A DNA stretch of 64,000 bases. Source: Anaerolineales bacterium (GTDB taxonomy: Bacteria > Chloroflexota > Anaerolineae > 4572-78 > J111). The notes beneath the pieces were generated by a model that saw only the letters and a list, made by a program, of their open reading frames with translations, was not told the origin of the DNA and did no database searches. The DNA lies in contig JABTUK010000004.1 in the NCBI GenBank assembly GCA_015075405.1, positions 1,426,001-1,490,000 of the forward strand, written 5' to 3'. Positions 16,158-24,275 of the stretch are shown piece after piece. Position 1 is the stretch's first letter. Every line of letters begins with the position of its first letter. Position numbers and translations under genes: made by a program.

Positions 16158-18386
16158 ATGACCACCAAAAGAAAGCCTTTACAACAACTCTCCCGCCGCC
16201 AATTTTTGGGGTTGGGCGCGGGGGTGATGGCCGGAACGGCGGCCTTGAGCGGGTTGGATGTGATCAACCTTTTGCCTGCCAACAACGATGCGCCAGCCAT
16301 TCCTCGCACCGACTATTACCCCCCCACCCAATTTGACCGCGAGGTTTTTACCCTGTGCGAGCAGTGTGTCTGGCGCTGCGGGGTGCGGGCCAAGGTAAAA
16401 GATGGCCGGGTCTACAAGCTGGAAGGCAATGGCTTTCATCCCCATTCGCGGGGCATGCTCTGTCCGCGCGGCCAGGCCGGCGTCGCCACGCTGTACGATC
16501 CCGACCGGCTGCAATACCCGCTCATTCGCAAGGGCGGGCGGGGTGAGGGCAAGTGGGCCAGGGCCAGTTGGGAAGAAGCCCTCGATTATGTGGCCGCCAG
16601 GATGCTGGAAATCAAAGCGCGCTACGGCCCGGAGGCGATGATTTTCAGCTCGACCCACAACCTGGTGCAGGTGCAGTTTGAAAACCTGCTCAAAGCCTAC
16701 GGCTCGCCCAACTACGGCACGCAGCGCTCGCTCTGTTTCAATGCCATGATTACGGCCAATTTGCTGACCTTTGGCCTGGAAGAGCCGGGCCGCGACTACA
16801 GCCAGACCCAATATATCATCTACACCGGACGCAATGTCCTCGATGCCATCTCCAACTCCGAGGCTCAGGATTTGGTGGCCGCGATTCAGCGCGGGGCCAA
16901 AGTGGTCGTGCTCGACCCGCGCTTCACCAAAACCGCCGCCAAAGCCAGCGAGTGGCTGCCGGTCAAACCCGGCACCGACCTGGCGTTTCATCTGGCCCTA
17001 ATCCAGACCATCATCGCCGAGGGGTTGTACGATAAAAAATTTATAGACAAGCACACCGTCGGTTTTGAGCAGGTCAAAGAAGCGACCAAAGGTTATACGC
17101 CAGAATGGGCCGCCAGCAAGTGCGAAATCCCCGCCGAAACCATCCGCCGCATCGCCCGCGAATTTGCCCTGGCTGCCCCGCAGGCGTTTGCCCATCCCAA
17201 CTGGCGCACCAGCAACTTCATCAACTCTTTCCAGACCGAACGGGCCATCGCCGTGCTGAACGGGTTGGTTGGCAGTTGGGCCAGGCCAGGCAGCTTGCAG
17301 CCTGCCGCCGGAGAGGAAGGCGGCGTCAAACTCGGCGCGATTCCACAGCCGGCCTATCCCCGCGTCAGCGCCTTGCGGCTCGACGGTGTGCCCTGGAAAT
17401 ACCCGCTGGTGCCGCTCAAACTGGGCGTCTTTCAGGAAATCCGGGATAACATTCTGACCGGCCAGCCTTACCAGGCACACGGCTGGTTCATCGCCCGCCA
17501 GAACCCGGTCAACTCCTTGCCGGAGCGGCGCAAAACCATCGAAGCCTTTAGCAAGCTGGATTTCATTGTCACCGTTGACATCGGCATGAACGACACCGCC
17601 TGGTTCAGCGATGTGGTTTTGCCTGAAGCCAGCTACCTGGAACGGTACGACCCGTTGGCTGTGGTGGACGGGACGGTTTTCCTGCGCCAGCCGGTGGTCG
17701 AGCCGGTCGGCGAGAGCAAATCAGCCCTGTGGATTTATAAGGAACTGGGGACGCGCCTGGGTCTGGGCGATTACTTCCAGTACCAAGACGAAGAAGATTA
17801 CCTGCGCCAGCAGCTTGCGCCGCTCGGCATCACCCTGGAAGAATTGAAAGAAAAGGGCTACTACCGCCCGCCGCTTGAAGAGGCTCAGGCAGAAAAAGAA
17901 CTAACCTTCAACACGCCCAGCGGCAAAATGGAACTGGCTTCCGACACGCTGGCCAAAAGCGGCTTTTCGCCCGTGCCGGTCTGGGAAGAGCCGGTCACCA
18001 ATGAGCCGGGCACGTTTTTCCTGCTGACCGGCAAAGTAGCCCAACACACTCAGTTTGCCACCCACAACAACAAGCTGCTGCACGAGCGGGTCCCAACCAA
18101 CCCGCTGTGGCTCAACCCCCAACCGGCGGCGCAATTGGGCATTGCCGATGGCGATGAAATCTGGGTGGAAAGCGCCGGGGGGCGGGTCAAAACGGTGGCC
18201 CACGTAACCGAAAAAATCCGGCCCGACTGCGTCTATATGACCCCCGGTTTCGGCCACATCAGCAAAGGCCTGACCACCGCCTACGGCCAGGGGGCCAGTG
18301 ACAGTGATTTGCACCTGACCTTCACCGACCCGGTCAGCGGCTCGCAGGCGTTGTCACAGACCACCGTGAAGGTAGAGAAAGCATAA
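16158..18386 (+). CDS. Molybdopterin oxidoreductase catalytic subunit, PsrA/PhsA-like
   Basis: Catalytic subunit of a complex iron-sulfur molybdoenzyme, 742 residues. A twin-arginine signal (SRRQFLGLG at 12-20) sends it across the membrane folded. The [4Fe-4S] site is Cys67, Cys70, Cys74 and Cys102 (CEQCVWRCG, GMLCPRG). The likely molybdenum ligand is Cys193 in QRSLCFNAM, as in polysulfide and thiosulfate reductases. The C-terminal dinucleotide-binding region includes LTGKVAQHTQF and YMTPGFGH. Subunits B and C follow at once. Polysulfide, thiosulfate or tetrathionate is the likely substrate from the neighbouring YeeE/YedE genes, but other CISM substrates (for example arsenic oxyanions) cannot be excluded, nor can the direction of the reaction. 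Confidence 0.9.
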   Translation: MTTKRKPLQQLSRRQFLGLGAGVMAGTAALSGLDVINLLPANNDAPAIPRTDYYPPTQFDREVFTLCEQCVWRCGVRAKVKDGRVYKLEGNGFHPHSRGMLCPRGQAGVATLYDPDRLQYPLIRKGGRGEGKWARASWEEALDYVAARMLEIKARYGPEAMIFSSTHNLVQVQFENLLKAYGSPNYGTQRSLCFNAMITANLLTFGLEEPGRDYSQTQYIIYTGRNVLDAISNSEAQDLVAAIQRGAKVVVLDPRFTKTAAKASEWLPVKPGTDLAFHLALIQTIIAEGLYDKKFIDKHTVGFEQVKEATKGYTPEWAASKCEIPAETIRRIAREFALAAPQAFAHPNWRTSNFINSFQTERAIAVLNGLVGSWARPGSLQPAAGEEGGVKLGAIPQPAYPRVSALRLDGVPWKYPLVPLKLGVFQEIRDNILTGQPYQAHGWFIARQNPVNSLPERRKTIEAFSKLDFIVTVDIGMNDTAWFSDVVLPEASYLERYDPLAVVDGTVFLRQPVVEPVGESKSALWIYKELGTRLGLGDYFQYQDEEDYLRQQLAPLGITLEELKEKGYYRPPLEEAQAEKELTFNTPSGKMELASDTLAKSGFSPVPVWEEPVTNEPGTFFLLTGKVAQHTQFATHNNKLLHERVPTNPLWLNPQPAAQLGIADGDEIWVESAGGRVKTVAHVTEKIRPDCVYMTPGFGHISKGLTTAYGQGASDSDLHLTFTDPVSGSQALSQTTVKVEKA

Positions 18387-18453
18387 GCGAATGGCGAATG
18401 AGCGAATGGCGAATAGGATAGTTCTTCATTCGCCATTCGCCATTCGCTCATTC
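18387..18453. repeat. Iterated-word palindrome (word GAATGGC)
   Basis: The left arm (18387-18414) is GCGAATG repeated four times with one inserted A. The right arm (18428-18453) is the complement, with unit order partly shifted. It begins directly after the molybdoenzyme stop and ends before the next ribosome site. Confidence 0.88.
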
Positions 18454-18469
18454 AATTTGGAGACGATTT

Positions 18470-19039
18470 ATGAGCGATAACAACCCCACCTCCCGTCCAC
18501 GCCGCTGGGTTTTTGTAATGGAGCCGGATCGCTGCATCAACTGCGAAGCCTGCATGATTTCCTGCTCGCTGGAAAACGAGGTTCCCCTGGGCATGCATCG
18601 CAACTGGATCAACAAAATTGAGCGGGGCGTTTTTCCTGACCTCAGCAGTACCTTTCTGCCGGAAAACTGCCAGCACTGCGCCAATCCCCCCTGCGAGCGG
18701 GTCTGCCCCACCGGGGCCACCTACCGCCGCGAAGATGGTTTGGTGCTGATTGATTACGATAAGTGCATTGGCTGTAAATATTGTATGATGGCCTGTCCGT
18801 ATGATGCCCGCTATGTCAATGAGGAAAAAGCAGCGGTGGATAAATGCACCTTCTGTGTCCACCGGCTGGATCAAGGCTTGCCCCCGGCCTGTGTCGAAAC
18901 CTGCGTCGGCAATGCCCGCCACTTTGGCGACCTGAACGACCCAAACAGCGAGGTCTCGAAACTGCTGGCCACCCACGAAACCTATCGGCTGTATGAAGAA
19001 GCCGGCACGGAACCGGCGATTTATTACATCCGCAGTTAA
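18470..19039 (+). CDS. Four-cluster ferredoxin subunit, PsrB/NrfC-like
   Basis: Electron-transfer subunit of 189 residues carrying sixteen cysteines in four groups for four [4Fe-4S] clusters: CINCEACMISC, CQHCANPPCERVC, CIGCKYCMMAC and CTFCVHRLDQGLPPACVETC. It links the molybdoenzyme upstream to the NrfD-type membrane subunit downstream. It has no signal of its own and would be exported with the Tat-borne catalytic subunit. Length and cysteine layout are those of PsrB, PhsB or NrfC. Confidence 0.93.
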   Translation: MSDNNPTSRPRRWVFVMEPDRCINCEACMISCSLENEVPLGMHRNWINKIERGVFPDLSSTFLPENCQHCANPPCERVCPTGATYRREDGLVLIDYDKCIGCKYCMMACPYDARYVNEEKAAVDKCTFCVHRLDQGLPPACVETCVGNARHFGDLNDPNSEVSKLLATHETYRLYEEAGTEPAIYYIRS

Positions 19040-19042
19040 GCA

Positions 19043-19109
19043 GGTAGACAGTAGACGGTAGACAGTAGACAGGGGTTTCCCGTCTACCGTCTACTGTCTA
19101 CCGTCTACC
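19043..19109. repeat. Iterated-word palindrome (word GTAGACR)
   Basis: Each arm is four 7-mers. Read in the same sense, the left units end in A/G in the order A,G,A and the complement of the right arm in the order G,A,G, so the arms match at six positions of every unit and mismatch at the seventh. The same word recurs at 21609-21683 and, one arm only, at 36460-36480. Confidence 0.9.
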
Positions 19110-19126
19110 CGTAAGGAGTGCCACTT

Positions 19127-20119
19127 ATGGAACATAACGCCATCCACTTTCACTGGAATTTCCTGATTGCCTTTTACCTTTTCACCGCCGGAATTAGCGC
19201 CGGGGCCTTTTTTGTGTCGGGCCTGGCGACTTATCTGGGCGGGGAGCGATACAAACGCATCAGCCGGATTGGGGCTTTGTTGGCTCCCTGGCCGCTGAGC
19301 CTGGGATTGGCGGCTCTTATCTTCGATTTGACCAAGCCGTTTCAATTCTGGTGGCTGTTCCTGACCGTCGAGTATACCTCGCCGATGTCTATTGGGAGCT
19401 GGCTGTTGACCGGCTTCTCGCTCCTTTCATTTGTCTATTTTGTCTTGTGGCTTCCCCGGCCCTGGCGCGACCTGCTGCGCCTGCCCCACAGCCTGTCCGA
19501 ACTGACTGCCTGGAATACCTGGCGGCCGCTTGACCCATCAGAAGTTAATGTAGCCCGCCGCATCGTAGCCGCTGTTGGCGCGCCGCTGGCAATTGGGGTC
19601 GGGATGTACACCGGGGTGCTGTTGGGGGCTATTCCGGCCCGGCCGTTGTGGAACACGCCGATGGTGGCCCAACTATTTTTGATGTCGGCGATGAGCAGCG
19701 GGGTGGCCACCGTGCTGCTTGTTGCCTCGCTGATGCGCTCTCACCATTTGCGCAGCGAGCGTCACTTTTTGGTCAGCTTCGACGCCATGCTGATTGTGTT
19801 GGAAATCTTTATGATTATTCCGTTTTTTCTGCACCAAACCCTCAGCACATGGAGCGCGTCCGGCAGTTTAAATCTGGTCATGGGCGGGCCGTTTACCCTG
19901 GCTTTTTGGGGCGGCGTCATCCTGTTGGGGCTGCTCATCCCGCTGGCGATTGAAGGATTTGAGCTGTTCCTGGTCGTCTGGCAGGAGCACGCGGTCAAAT
20001 ACAGCCGGTTGTGGGGCGGTTTGAGCGCGGGCTTGGTCCTTATCGGCGGGTTTGCCTTGCGGTATGTCTTTGTCTATGCCGGACAGATGTCTCACTTCTT
20101 GCCACTTTATGTCCGTTAG
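19127..20119 (+). CDS. NrfD/PsrC-like membrane subunit
   Basis: Integral membrane protein of 330 residues with about eight to nine helices, of the NrfD/PsrC family that exchanges electrons with menaquinone. The ATG at 19127 stands eight bases after AAGGAG; an in-frame GTG nine bases upstream overlaps that ribosome site and is unlikely. Helix-rich stretches include FLIAFYLFTAGISAGAFFVS and ALIFDLTKPFQFWWLF. It completes a PsrABC-type complex and would anchor it on the outer face of the membrane. Proton-motive function depends on residues that cannot be judged from sequence alone. Confidence 0.9.
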   Translation: MEHNAIHFHWNFLIAFYLFTAGISAGAFFVSGLATYLGGERYKRISRIGALLAPWPLSLGLAALIFDLTKPFQFWWLFLTVEYTSPMSIGSWLLTGFSLLSFVYFVLWLPRPWRDLLRLPHSLSELTAWNTWRPLDPSEVNVARRIVAAVGAPLAIGVGMYTGVLLGAIPARPLWNTPMVAQLFLMSAMSSGVATVLLVASLMRSHHLRSERHFLVSFDAMLIVLEIFMIIPFFLHQTLSTWSASGSLNLVMGGPFTLAFWGGVILLGLLIPLAIEGFELFLVVWQEHAVKYSRLWGGLSAGLVLIGGFALRYVFVYAGQMSHFLPLYVR

Positions 20120-20129
20120 CTTATTTTTA

Positions 20130-20228
20130 GTCTCAGTGGATCCAAATTTGAGGAGCCAGCACGCCCACGTGCGGCGGTGTTCGGCACGTGGGTGTGCCTC
20201 ACTCCTCGAAAATTGGCTCTACTGAGAC
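20130..20228. repeat. MITE-like palindrome, family D
   Basis: A palindrome of about 99 bp. Left end GTCTCAGTGGATCCAAATTT then GAGGAG; right end CTCCTCGAAAATTGGCTCTA then CTGAGAC; inner arms AGCACGCCCACGTG and GGCACGTGGGTGTGCC. A second copy of the same architecture is at 43887-43981. It lies between the PsrC-like gene and the first diheme cytochrome. Confidence 0.82.
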
Positions 20229-20279
20229 GGGCAAGATTGTGGTTGGATTGATGTTTTTGGACTTCTCAGGAGTTGTCTT

Positions 20280-20954
20280 ATGAACAGAACAATGCACCCG
20301 GTTATTATTTTGATCTTAAGCCTTGTCATTGCAGCCTGTACGGAAACACCTGCGCCCGCTCCTCCACCCCCAACCGACACTCCAACTCAGGCCGCCGGAG
20401 TCTATATTCCCAACCTGGAAAAAGGCCAGGCTGCCTGGAATGAGGCCCAATGCTCGGCTTGTCATGGGCCGTTAGCCCTGGGCGGTATTGGCCCGCAATT
20501 GGCCTCAACCCAACTGACTTATGACCAATTTGTCCATGTGGTGCGTACAGCCATCCCACCCAAACCGGCCTACTCCGTTGAGCAGCTACCCGATCAAGCC
20601 GTTTTTGATATTTATGCCTGGGTGCGCACGCAAGTGCCGCCCCCCCAAGTTGCTATGCCCAATGTGGGTCCTGTTCCGGCCGCCGAAGAAACCGCCTCTT
20701 TAGAGGATATGCGCAGCATGACCATCTGGACTTGTCGAAGCTGCGATAGCTGTCACGGTGTTTTTGCTCAAGGTGGCCCGGATGGGCCGATGCTGGCCGG
20801 GATCAACGATCCAGTGGACGAAGAACTGGCCCGTATGCGTCAAACGGCTGATAAAATCCCCGAACACAGCGCTACCCATATTTCCGATGAGATTTTTAAG
20901 AAATTGTACGAATGGTTAAAAATGGGTTGTGTGAGAGACGAGTGCTATCAATGA
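20280..20954 (+). CDS. Diheme cytochrome c lipoprotein (first of tandem pair)
   Basis: 224 residues with lipobox VIAAC near residue 20 and a Pro/Thr linker, so anchored on the outer face of the membrane. Two haem sites, CSACH near residue 60 and CDSCH near residue 160, each within a class I-like cytochrome fold (GGIGPQLAST, PDGPMLAGI). It is a paralogue of the next gene, with the same order of motifs (RTAIPPKPA, PEHSATH/PEHAAEH), so the pair arose by tandem duplication. In a cluster without cytochrome c1 it could take that place beside the cytochrome b and Rieske proteins. Confidence 0.87.
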   Translation: MNRTMHPVIILILSLVIAACTETPAPAPPPPTDTPTQAAGVYIPNLEKGQAAWNEAQCSACHGPLALGGIGPQLASTQLTYDQFVHVVRTAIPPKPAYSVEQLPDQAVFDIYAWVRTQVPPPQVAMPNVGPVPAAEETASLEDMRSMTIWTCRSCDSCHGVFAQGGPDGPMLAGINDPVDEELARMRQTADKIPEHSATHISDEIFKKLYEWLKMGCVRDECYQ

Positions 20955-21604
20955 AGCCGTCAATTATCAGTTTTATCGCTTTTTTATTGCTCCTGTTTCT
21001 GGCCGGCTGCGCTGAGCAACTGGCCTCCGCTCCTGCATTGCCAACTGCCACAGCCCTGCCGGAATTTGCCGCCGGATTGACCGCGCCCAATCTGGCCCGA
21101 GGCCAGCAAGTCTTTCTGGATAAGCAGTGTGTGGCTTGTCACAATGCTCAAGGCGAAGGGGGGATTGGTCCCAAGCTGGCCCAAACCAGCCTGCCGTTTG
21201 ACCAATTTCTGCATAAGGTACGAACCGCCATTCCGCCCAAACCGGCCTTCAACGAAACCGAGTTGCCCACCCAAGATGCTTACAATATCTACGGCTGGTT
21301 AGCAAGCCTGGAGGCGAAGGCTGCCTCTGCTGCATTGACCCCGACTCTGCCATCCGGCCAGGTGTTGGGCATGCAGGTCTGGACGGAAGGTCAATGCGAC
21401 TCCTGCCACGGCGCGTTTGCCCAAGGTAGCCCCAACGGCCCCAGCCTGACCGGCCTCAGTTTTCCTTTTGAAATGGAACGGGCTAAAATGCGCCAGACAA
21501 GCAACACCATTCCCGAACACGCCGCCGAACACATGGACGACACCCTCTTCCAACGTCTCTACAACTGGCTGCAAGCCGGGGCCAATCCGGAGGATGGCTG
21601 TTGA
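20951..21604 (+). CDS. Diheme cytochrome c lipoprotein (second of tandem pair)
   Basis: 217 residues from the ATG at 20951, which shares four bases (ATGA) with the stop of the preceding paralogue, so the two are translationally coupled. Lipobox LAGC near residue 20. Haem sites CVACH and CDSCH. Shared features with the partner are VRTAIPPKPAFNE, DSCHGAFAQG and RMRQTSNTIPEH/KMRQ patterns. Predicted to be an exported lipoprotein electron carrier working with the bc-type components downstream. Confidence 0.88.
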   Translation: MKPSIISFIAFLLLLFLAGCAEQLASAPALPTATALPEFAAGLTAPNLARGQQVFLDKQCVACHNAQGEGGIGPKLAQTSLPFDQFLHKVRTAIPPKPAFNETELPTQDAYNIYGWLASLEAKAASAALTPTLPSGQVLGMQVWTEGQCDSCHGAFAQGSPNGPSLTGLSFPFEMERAKMRQTSNTIPEHAAEHMDDTLFQRLYNWLQAGANPEDGC

Positions 21605-21608
21605 ATCT

Positions 21609-21683
21609 GGTAGACGGTAGACAGTAGACGGTAGACAGGGGGAAAAATCCTTCCCCGTCTACTGTCTACCGACTACCGTCTAC
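21609..21683. repeat. Iterated-word palindrome (word GTAGACR)
   Basis: The left arm (21609-21636) and right arm (21656-21683) are each four 7-mers of GGTAGAC/AGTAGAC and complement, with one GGTAGTC variant. The loop contains a small GGGG/CCCC pairing. It uses the same word as the palindrome at 19043-19109. Confidence 0.9.
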
Positions 21684-21764
21684 CTTCCATAGGGGCCGAC
21701 GACTATTCCAATCCTTCCACGCCACCTGCGCCTGTGGCGCAAAAACAAAAGTCTAATCTACAAC

Positions 21765-22769
21765 TTGCTGCCTGAGCAGAATCCGGCTCACAGCGCCGGG
21801 TTGAGTTATACCCTGGGCATGGGTGGTATTGCTGTGATAGCCGCTGTGATGACGACTGTGACCGGCGCGCTGCTGATGTTTTACTACGAACCTACCCTAT
21901 CAGGCGCATATCCCTCGTTGGCGCTCATTGACAGCGTTGTGTCCTCTGGTCGCCTTGTCCGGGCGCTGCACTATTGGGCGGCCCAGGTGATGGTGGTGGC
22001 GATGGTCATCCATACCGCCCGTATCGTCTTCACTGGCGGCTACCGCCCGCCGCGTGATGTCAACTGGTTTATCGGCCTGGGTCTGCTGCTGGTGACGCTG
22101 GTCTGGAATTTTAGCGGCTACGTGCTGCGCTTCGACGCCAGCAGCATTTGGGCGCTGCTGGTGGGAACCAACCTCCTCAAAGAACTGCCAGGCATTGGCT
22201 CTACGCTGTATCTTATTATTGTTGGCGATCAGGCGCTTGGCTCGGCCACCGTGCTGCGCTTTTATACCTGGCATGTGTTTGGGCTGACCCTGCTGGGCCT
22301 GGGGGGCATCGGCTACCACCTCTGGCGAGTTCGGGTGGACGGCGGTCTCTCCCGCCCCGACTGGACGGCGGATCAGTCACGCCGCTTTGTCTCCCGCGAG
22401 ACAATCCTTTTCCGCGAACTAATCACCGCCCTGGTTTTGACCGGCAGCCTGGTGCTGCTGTCCATTTTTACCCCACCCGATCTCGGTCCGCCTGCCGATT
22501 TGAATCAAGTAAGCGGTCAAAGTGTGCAAGCCCCGTGGTTCTTTTTAGCCATCCAGTGGTTATTGCGTTACATTCCGTCGCTGTGGGCCGGCTGGATTGT
22601 TCCGCTGGCCGGGTTGGTTTTGCTGGCGCTTTTGCCCCTGCTCGACCGGCGCGGACCCGGCCGCGGCCGCTGGTTCGCCCGTGAACGCTGGCAGCCGCAG
22701 GCAGCTTTTGCCGGTTTACTTTTATTAATTTTAGTTTTGAGTTTACTGGAACTATTTCAGGTAAAATAA
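21765..22769 (+). CDS. Cytochrome b of a bc-type quinol:cytochrome oxidoreductase (b6-subunit IV fusion)
   Basis: Membrane cytochrome of 334 residues or more. The two pairs of haem-ligating histidines are in ALHYWAAQVMVVAMVIH and WHVFGLTLLGLGGIGYH. The C-terminal part holds PPDLGPPADLN and APWFFLAIQWLLRYIP, which correspond to the PEWY region and helices of subunit IV, so the two are fused. The first ATG/GTG/TTG codon is the TTG used here. The frame stays open to 21696 and begins well with the family's amphipathic start (LRLWRKNKSLIYNLLPEQ). An ATT at 21705, nine bases after AGGGG, may be the true start. It works with the Rieske protein and cytochromes of this cluster. Confidence 0.87.
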   Translation: MLPEQNPAHSAGLSYTLGMGGIAVIAAVMTTVTGALLMFYYEPTLSGAYPSLALIDSVVSSGRLVRALHYWAAQVMVVAMVIHTARIVFTGGYRPPRDVNWFIGLGLLLVTLVWNFSGYVLRFDASSIWALLVGTNLLKELPGIGSTLYLIIVGDQALGSATVLRFYTWHVFGLTLLGLGGIGYHLWRVRVDGGLSRPDWTADQSRRFVSRETILFRELITALVLTGSLVLLSIFTPPDLGPPADLNQVSGQSVQAPWFFLAIQWLLRYIPSLWAGWIVPLAGLVLLALLPLLDRRGPGRGRWFARERWQPQAAFAGLLLLILVLSLLELFQVK

Positions 22770-22837
22770 GAAGTAGGGAGTAAGGAGTAGGGAGTAAAGT
22801 TCAATTACCCCCTACTACCTACTACCTACTACCTACT
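22770..22837. repeat. Iterated-word palindrome (words GTAGGGA and CTACTAC)
   Basis: The left arm (22770-22796) is AGTAGGG and AGTAAGG alternating. The right arm (22812-22837) is CTACTAC in four tandem copies. The right arm ends four bases before the next start codon and occupies the place of a ribosome site. Confidence 0.87.
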
Positions 22838-22840
22838 CTC

Positions 22841-24247
22841 ATGATTACTACCCGACACGCCCTCATCTTTCTGCTGGCCAGCCTGCTGTTGGCGCTGGCG
22901 GTAGCGCTGCTGCCCTGGGGCCAGGTCGAGCGGGAGTGGCAGGCATATCAACGAGCCTATTTTGCCAGTGAGAACATTGTGGGTGAGGTTGCCGTGCGGC
23001 AGATTATTCCTCGCCTGGGACTCGATGGCCAGCCCGCCGGCGAAGCCAGGGCCGAACTTTGCCTGACCTGCCACATTGGCCTGGAAGAAATCAGCCCGTC
23101 TCACCCGGTCGAAACCTTTGGCTGTGTTATCTGCCACGGCGGCCTGGGGCTGGCTTTGGATAAGGATCAAGCTCATACCGGCTTGCGGCCCAACCCGGCG
23201 GACCTGAGTGTAGCGCCGCAAAGCTGCGGCCAGAACGGCTGCCATGCCGGTCACACCGACCCCAGCCGCAACCATTTGGAGCAGGTGACGCGCAGCTTGC
23301 AGGCGACCTACGCCGGCAGCATTGCCCTGGTGCGCTATACCTTTGGCGCGCAAAAAGATTTAACCCCCCATTTCGGCATTATGGGGGTAGTTGACCCCCA
23401 ACCATTGCCGCAAACAATCCCGGCGTTGGCGGCCTTTGCCCTTACCCCGGACTCGCTCACGGCGGAGACACAATTTGCCCAAAACTGCCTGGAGGGTGGC
23501 TGCCACCTGACCGAACCTGCCACCCCCCAACCCTACCGCTATCGGGCTACCGGCTGCGCGGCCTGCCACGTTCTCTATAACGATGAAGGTTTGTACACCG
23601 GCAGCGACCCGACTTTGCCGCGTGACGAACCCGGCCATCCGGCTCGCCACCAACTGACCACGGCTATTCCTTTCAGCCAGTGTAACCACTGCCACAACCG
23701 GGGCAACTACTCGCTGCGGGGGATGACCTTTACTCCCCGGCCCGACCTGCCGCCCACAGCCGCTCCCCTCCCGGCGACAATGCCGCCCGAAGGCCGCCGC
23801 CTGCGCGAATATTACCAGCCCATCGGCCAGTTTACGTTGTGCGAGTGGGAGTTGGATTGCATTGATTGTCACACCCAGGCCGAGGCGATGGGTGATGGTC
23901 ATCTCTGGCCCGACCAAAAAACAATGCAATATGTCCAGTGCCGTACCTGCCACGGCACATTGAGCGAACCGCCGGCCACGGCCCGAATCACCGACCCCAA
24001 CGACCCGGCTCTGCGCCTGGCCCGGCTGAATGGGCGCTATTCATTGGCAGTTGGCGATGAAGTCATCGTCACCGAGCGGGGCGAGAAACTGGGCAGCGTC
24101 CAGCAGCGCAACGGGCAGTTGGTTCAATTTGGCAAGGTGGATGGCCGGGAGTACAACGTGCCGCTGGTGCAGGGCAGCCAGTGCCAGCAGCAGCCCGACC
24201 AGCAGGAGTCGCGCTACTGCCACCAGTGCCATGCCTATGAAAGATGA
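22841..24247 (+). CDS. Multiheme cytochrome c with seven CXXCH and two CX4CH motifs
   Basis: 468 residues with an N-terminal helix (about 6-28) that exports or anchors it. Seven standard haem sites are seen (CLTCH, CVICH, CAACH, CNHCH, CIDCH, CRTCH, CHQCH) and two with a four-residue gap (CGQNGCH, CLEGGCH), so up to nine haems. Located between cytochrome b and the Rieske protein, it probably serves as the electron acceptor or outlet of the bc complex in place of cytochrome c1. No ribosome site is visible: the ATG stands four bases after a repeat arm. No known enzyme family is recognised, and it could be catalytic. Confidence 0.85.
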   Translation: MITTRHALIFLLASLLLALAVALLPWGQVEREWQAYQRAYFASENIVGEVAVRQIIPRLGLDGQPAGEARAELCLTCHIGLEEISPSHPVETFGCVICHGGLGLALDKDQAHTGLRPNPADLSVAPQSCGQNGCHAGHTDPSRNHLEQVTRSLQATYAGSIALVRYTFGAQKDLTPHFGIMGVVDPQPLPQTIPALAAFALTPDSLTAETQFAQNCLEGGCHLTEPATPQPYRYRATGCAACHVLYNDEGLYTGSDPTLPRDEPGHPARHQLTTAIPFSQCNHCHNRGNYSLRGMTFTPRPDLPPTAAPLPATMPPEGRRLREYYQPIGQFTLCEWELDCIDCHTQAEAMGDGHLWPDQKTMQYVQCRTCHGTLSEPPATARITDPNDPALRLARLNGRYSLAVGDEVIVTERGEKLGSVQQRNGQLVQFGKVDGREYNVPLVQGSQCQQQPDQQESRYCHQCHAYER

Positions 24248-24249
24248 AA

Positions 24250-24270
24250 CGTGATATGTGATGTGTGAGA
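24250..24270. repeat. Single arm of an iterated-word repeat (GTGATATGTGATGTGTG)
   Basis: Tandem GTGATAT, GTGATGT follows the multiheme cytochrome stop, with only a weak counterpart on the other side. It resembles the left arm at 16090-16111 and appears to be a half element. Confidence 0.55.
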
Positions 24271-24275
24271 ATTTG

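Noticed and set aside
16158..18386. Periplasmic nitrate reductase (NapA) or formate dehydrogenase
   Set aside because: The small size, the associated NrfD-type subunit and the YeeE/YedE neighbours fit the polysulfide/thiosulfate-type branch better, and no selenocysteine or Nap partner genes are present.
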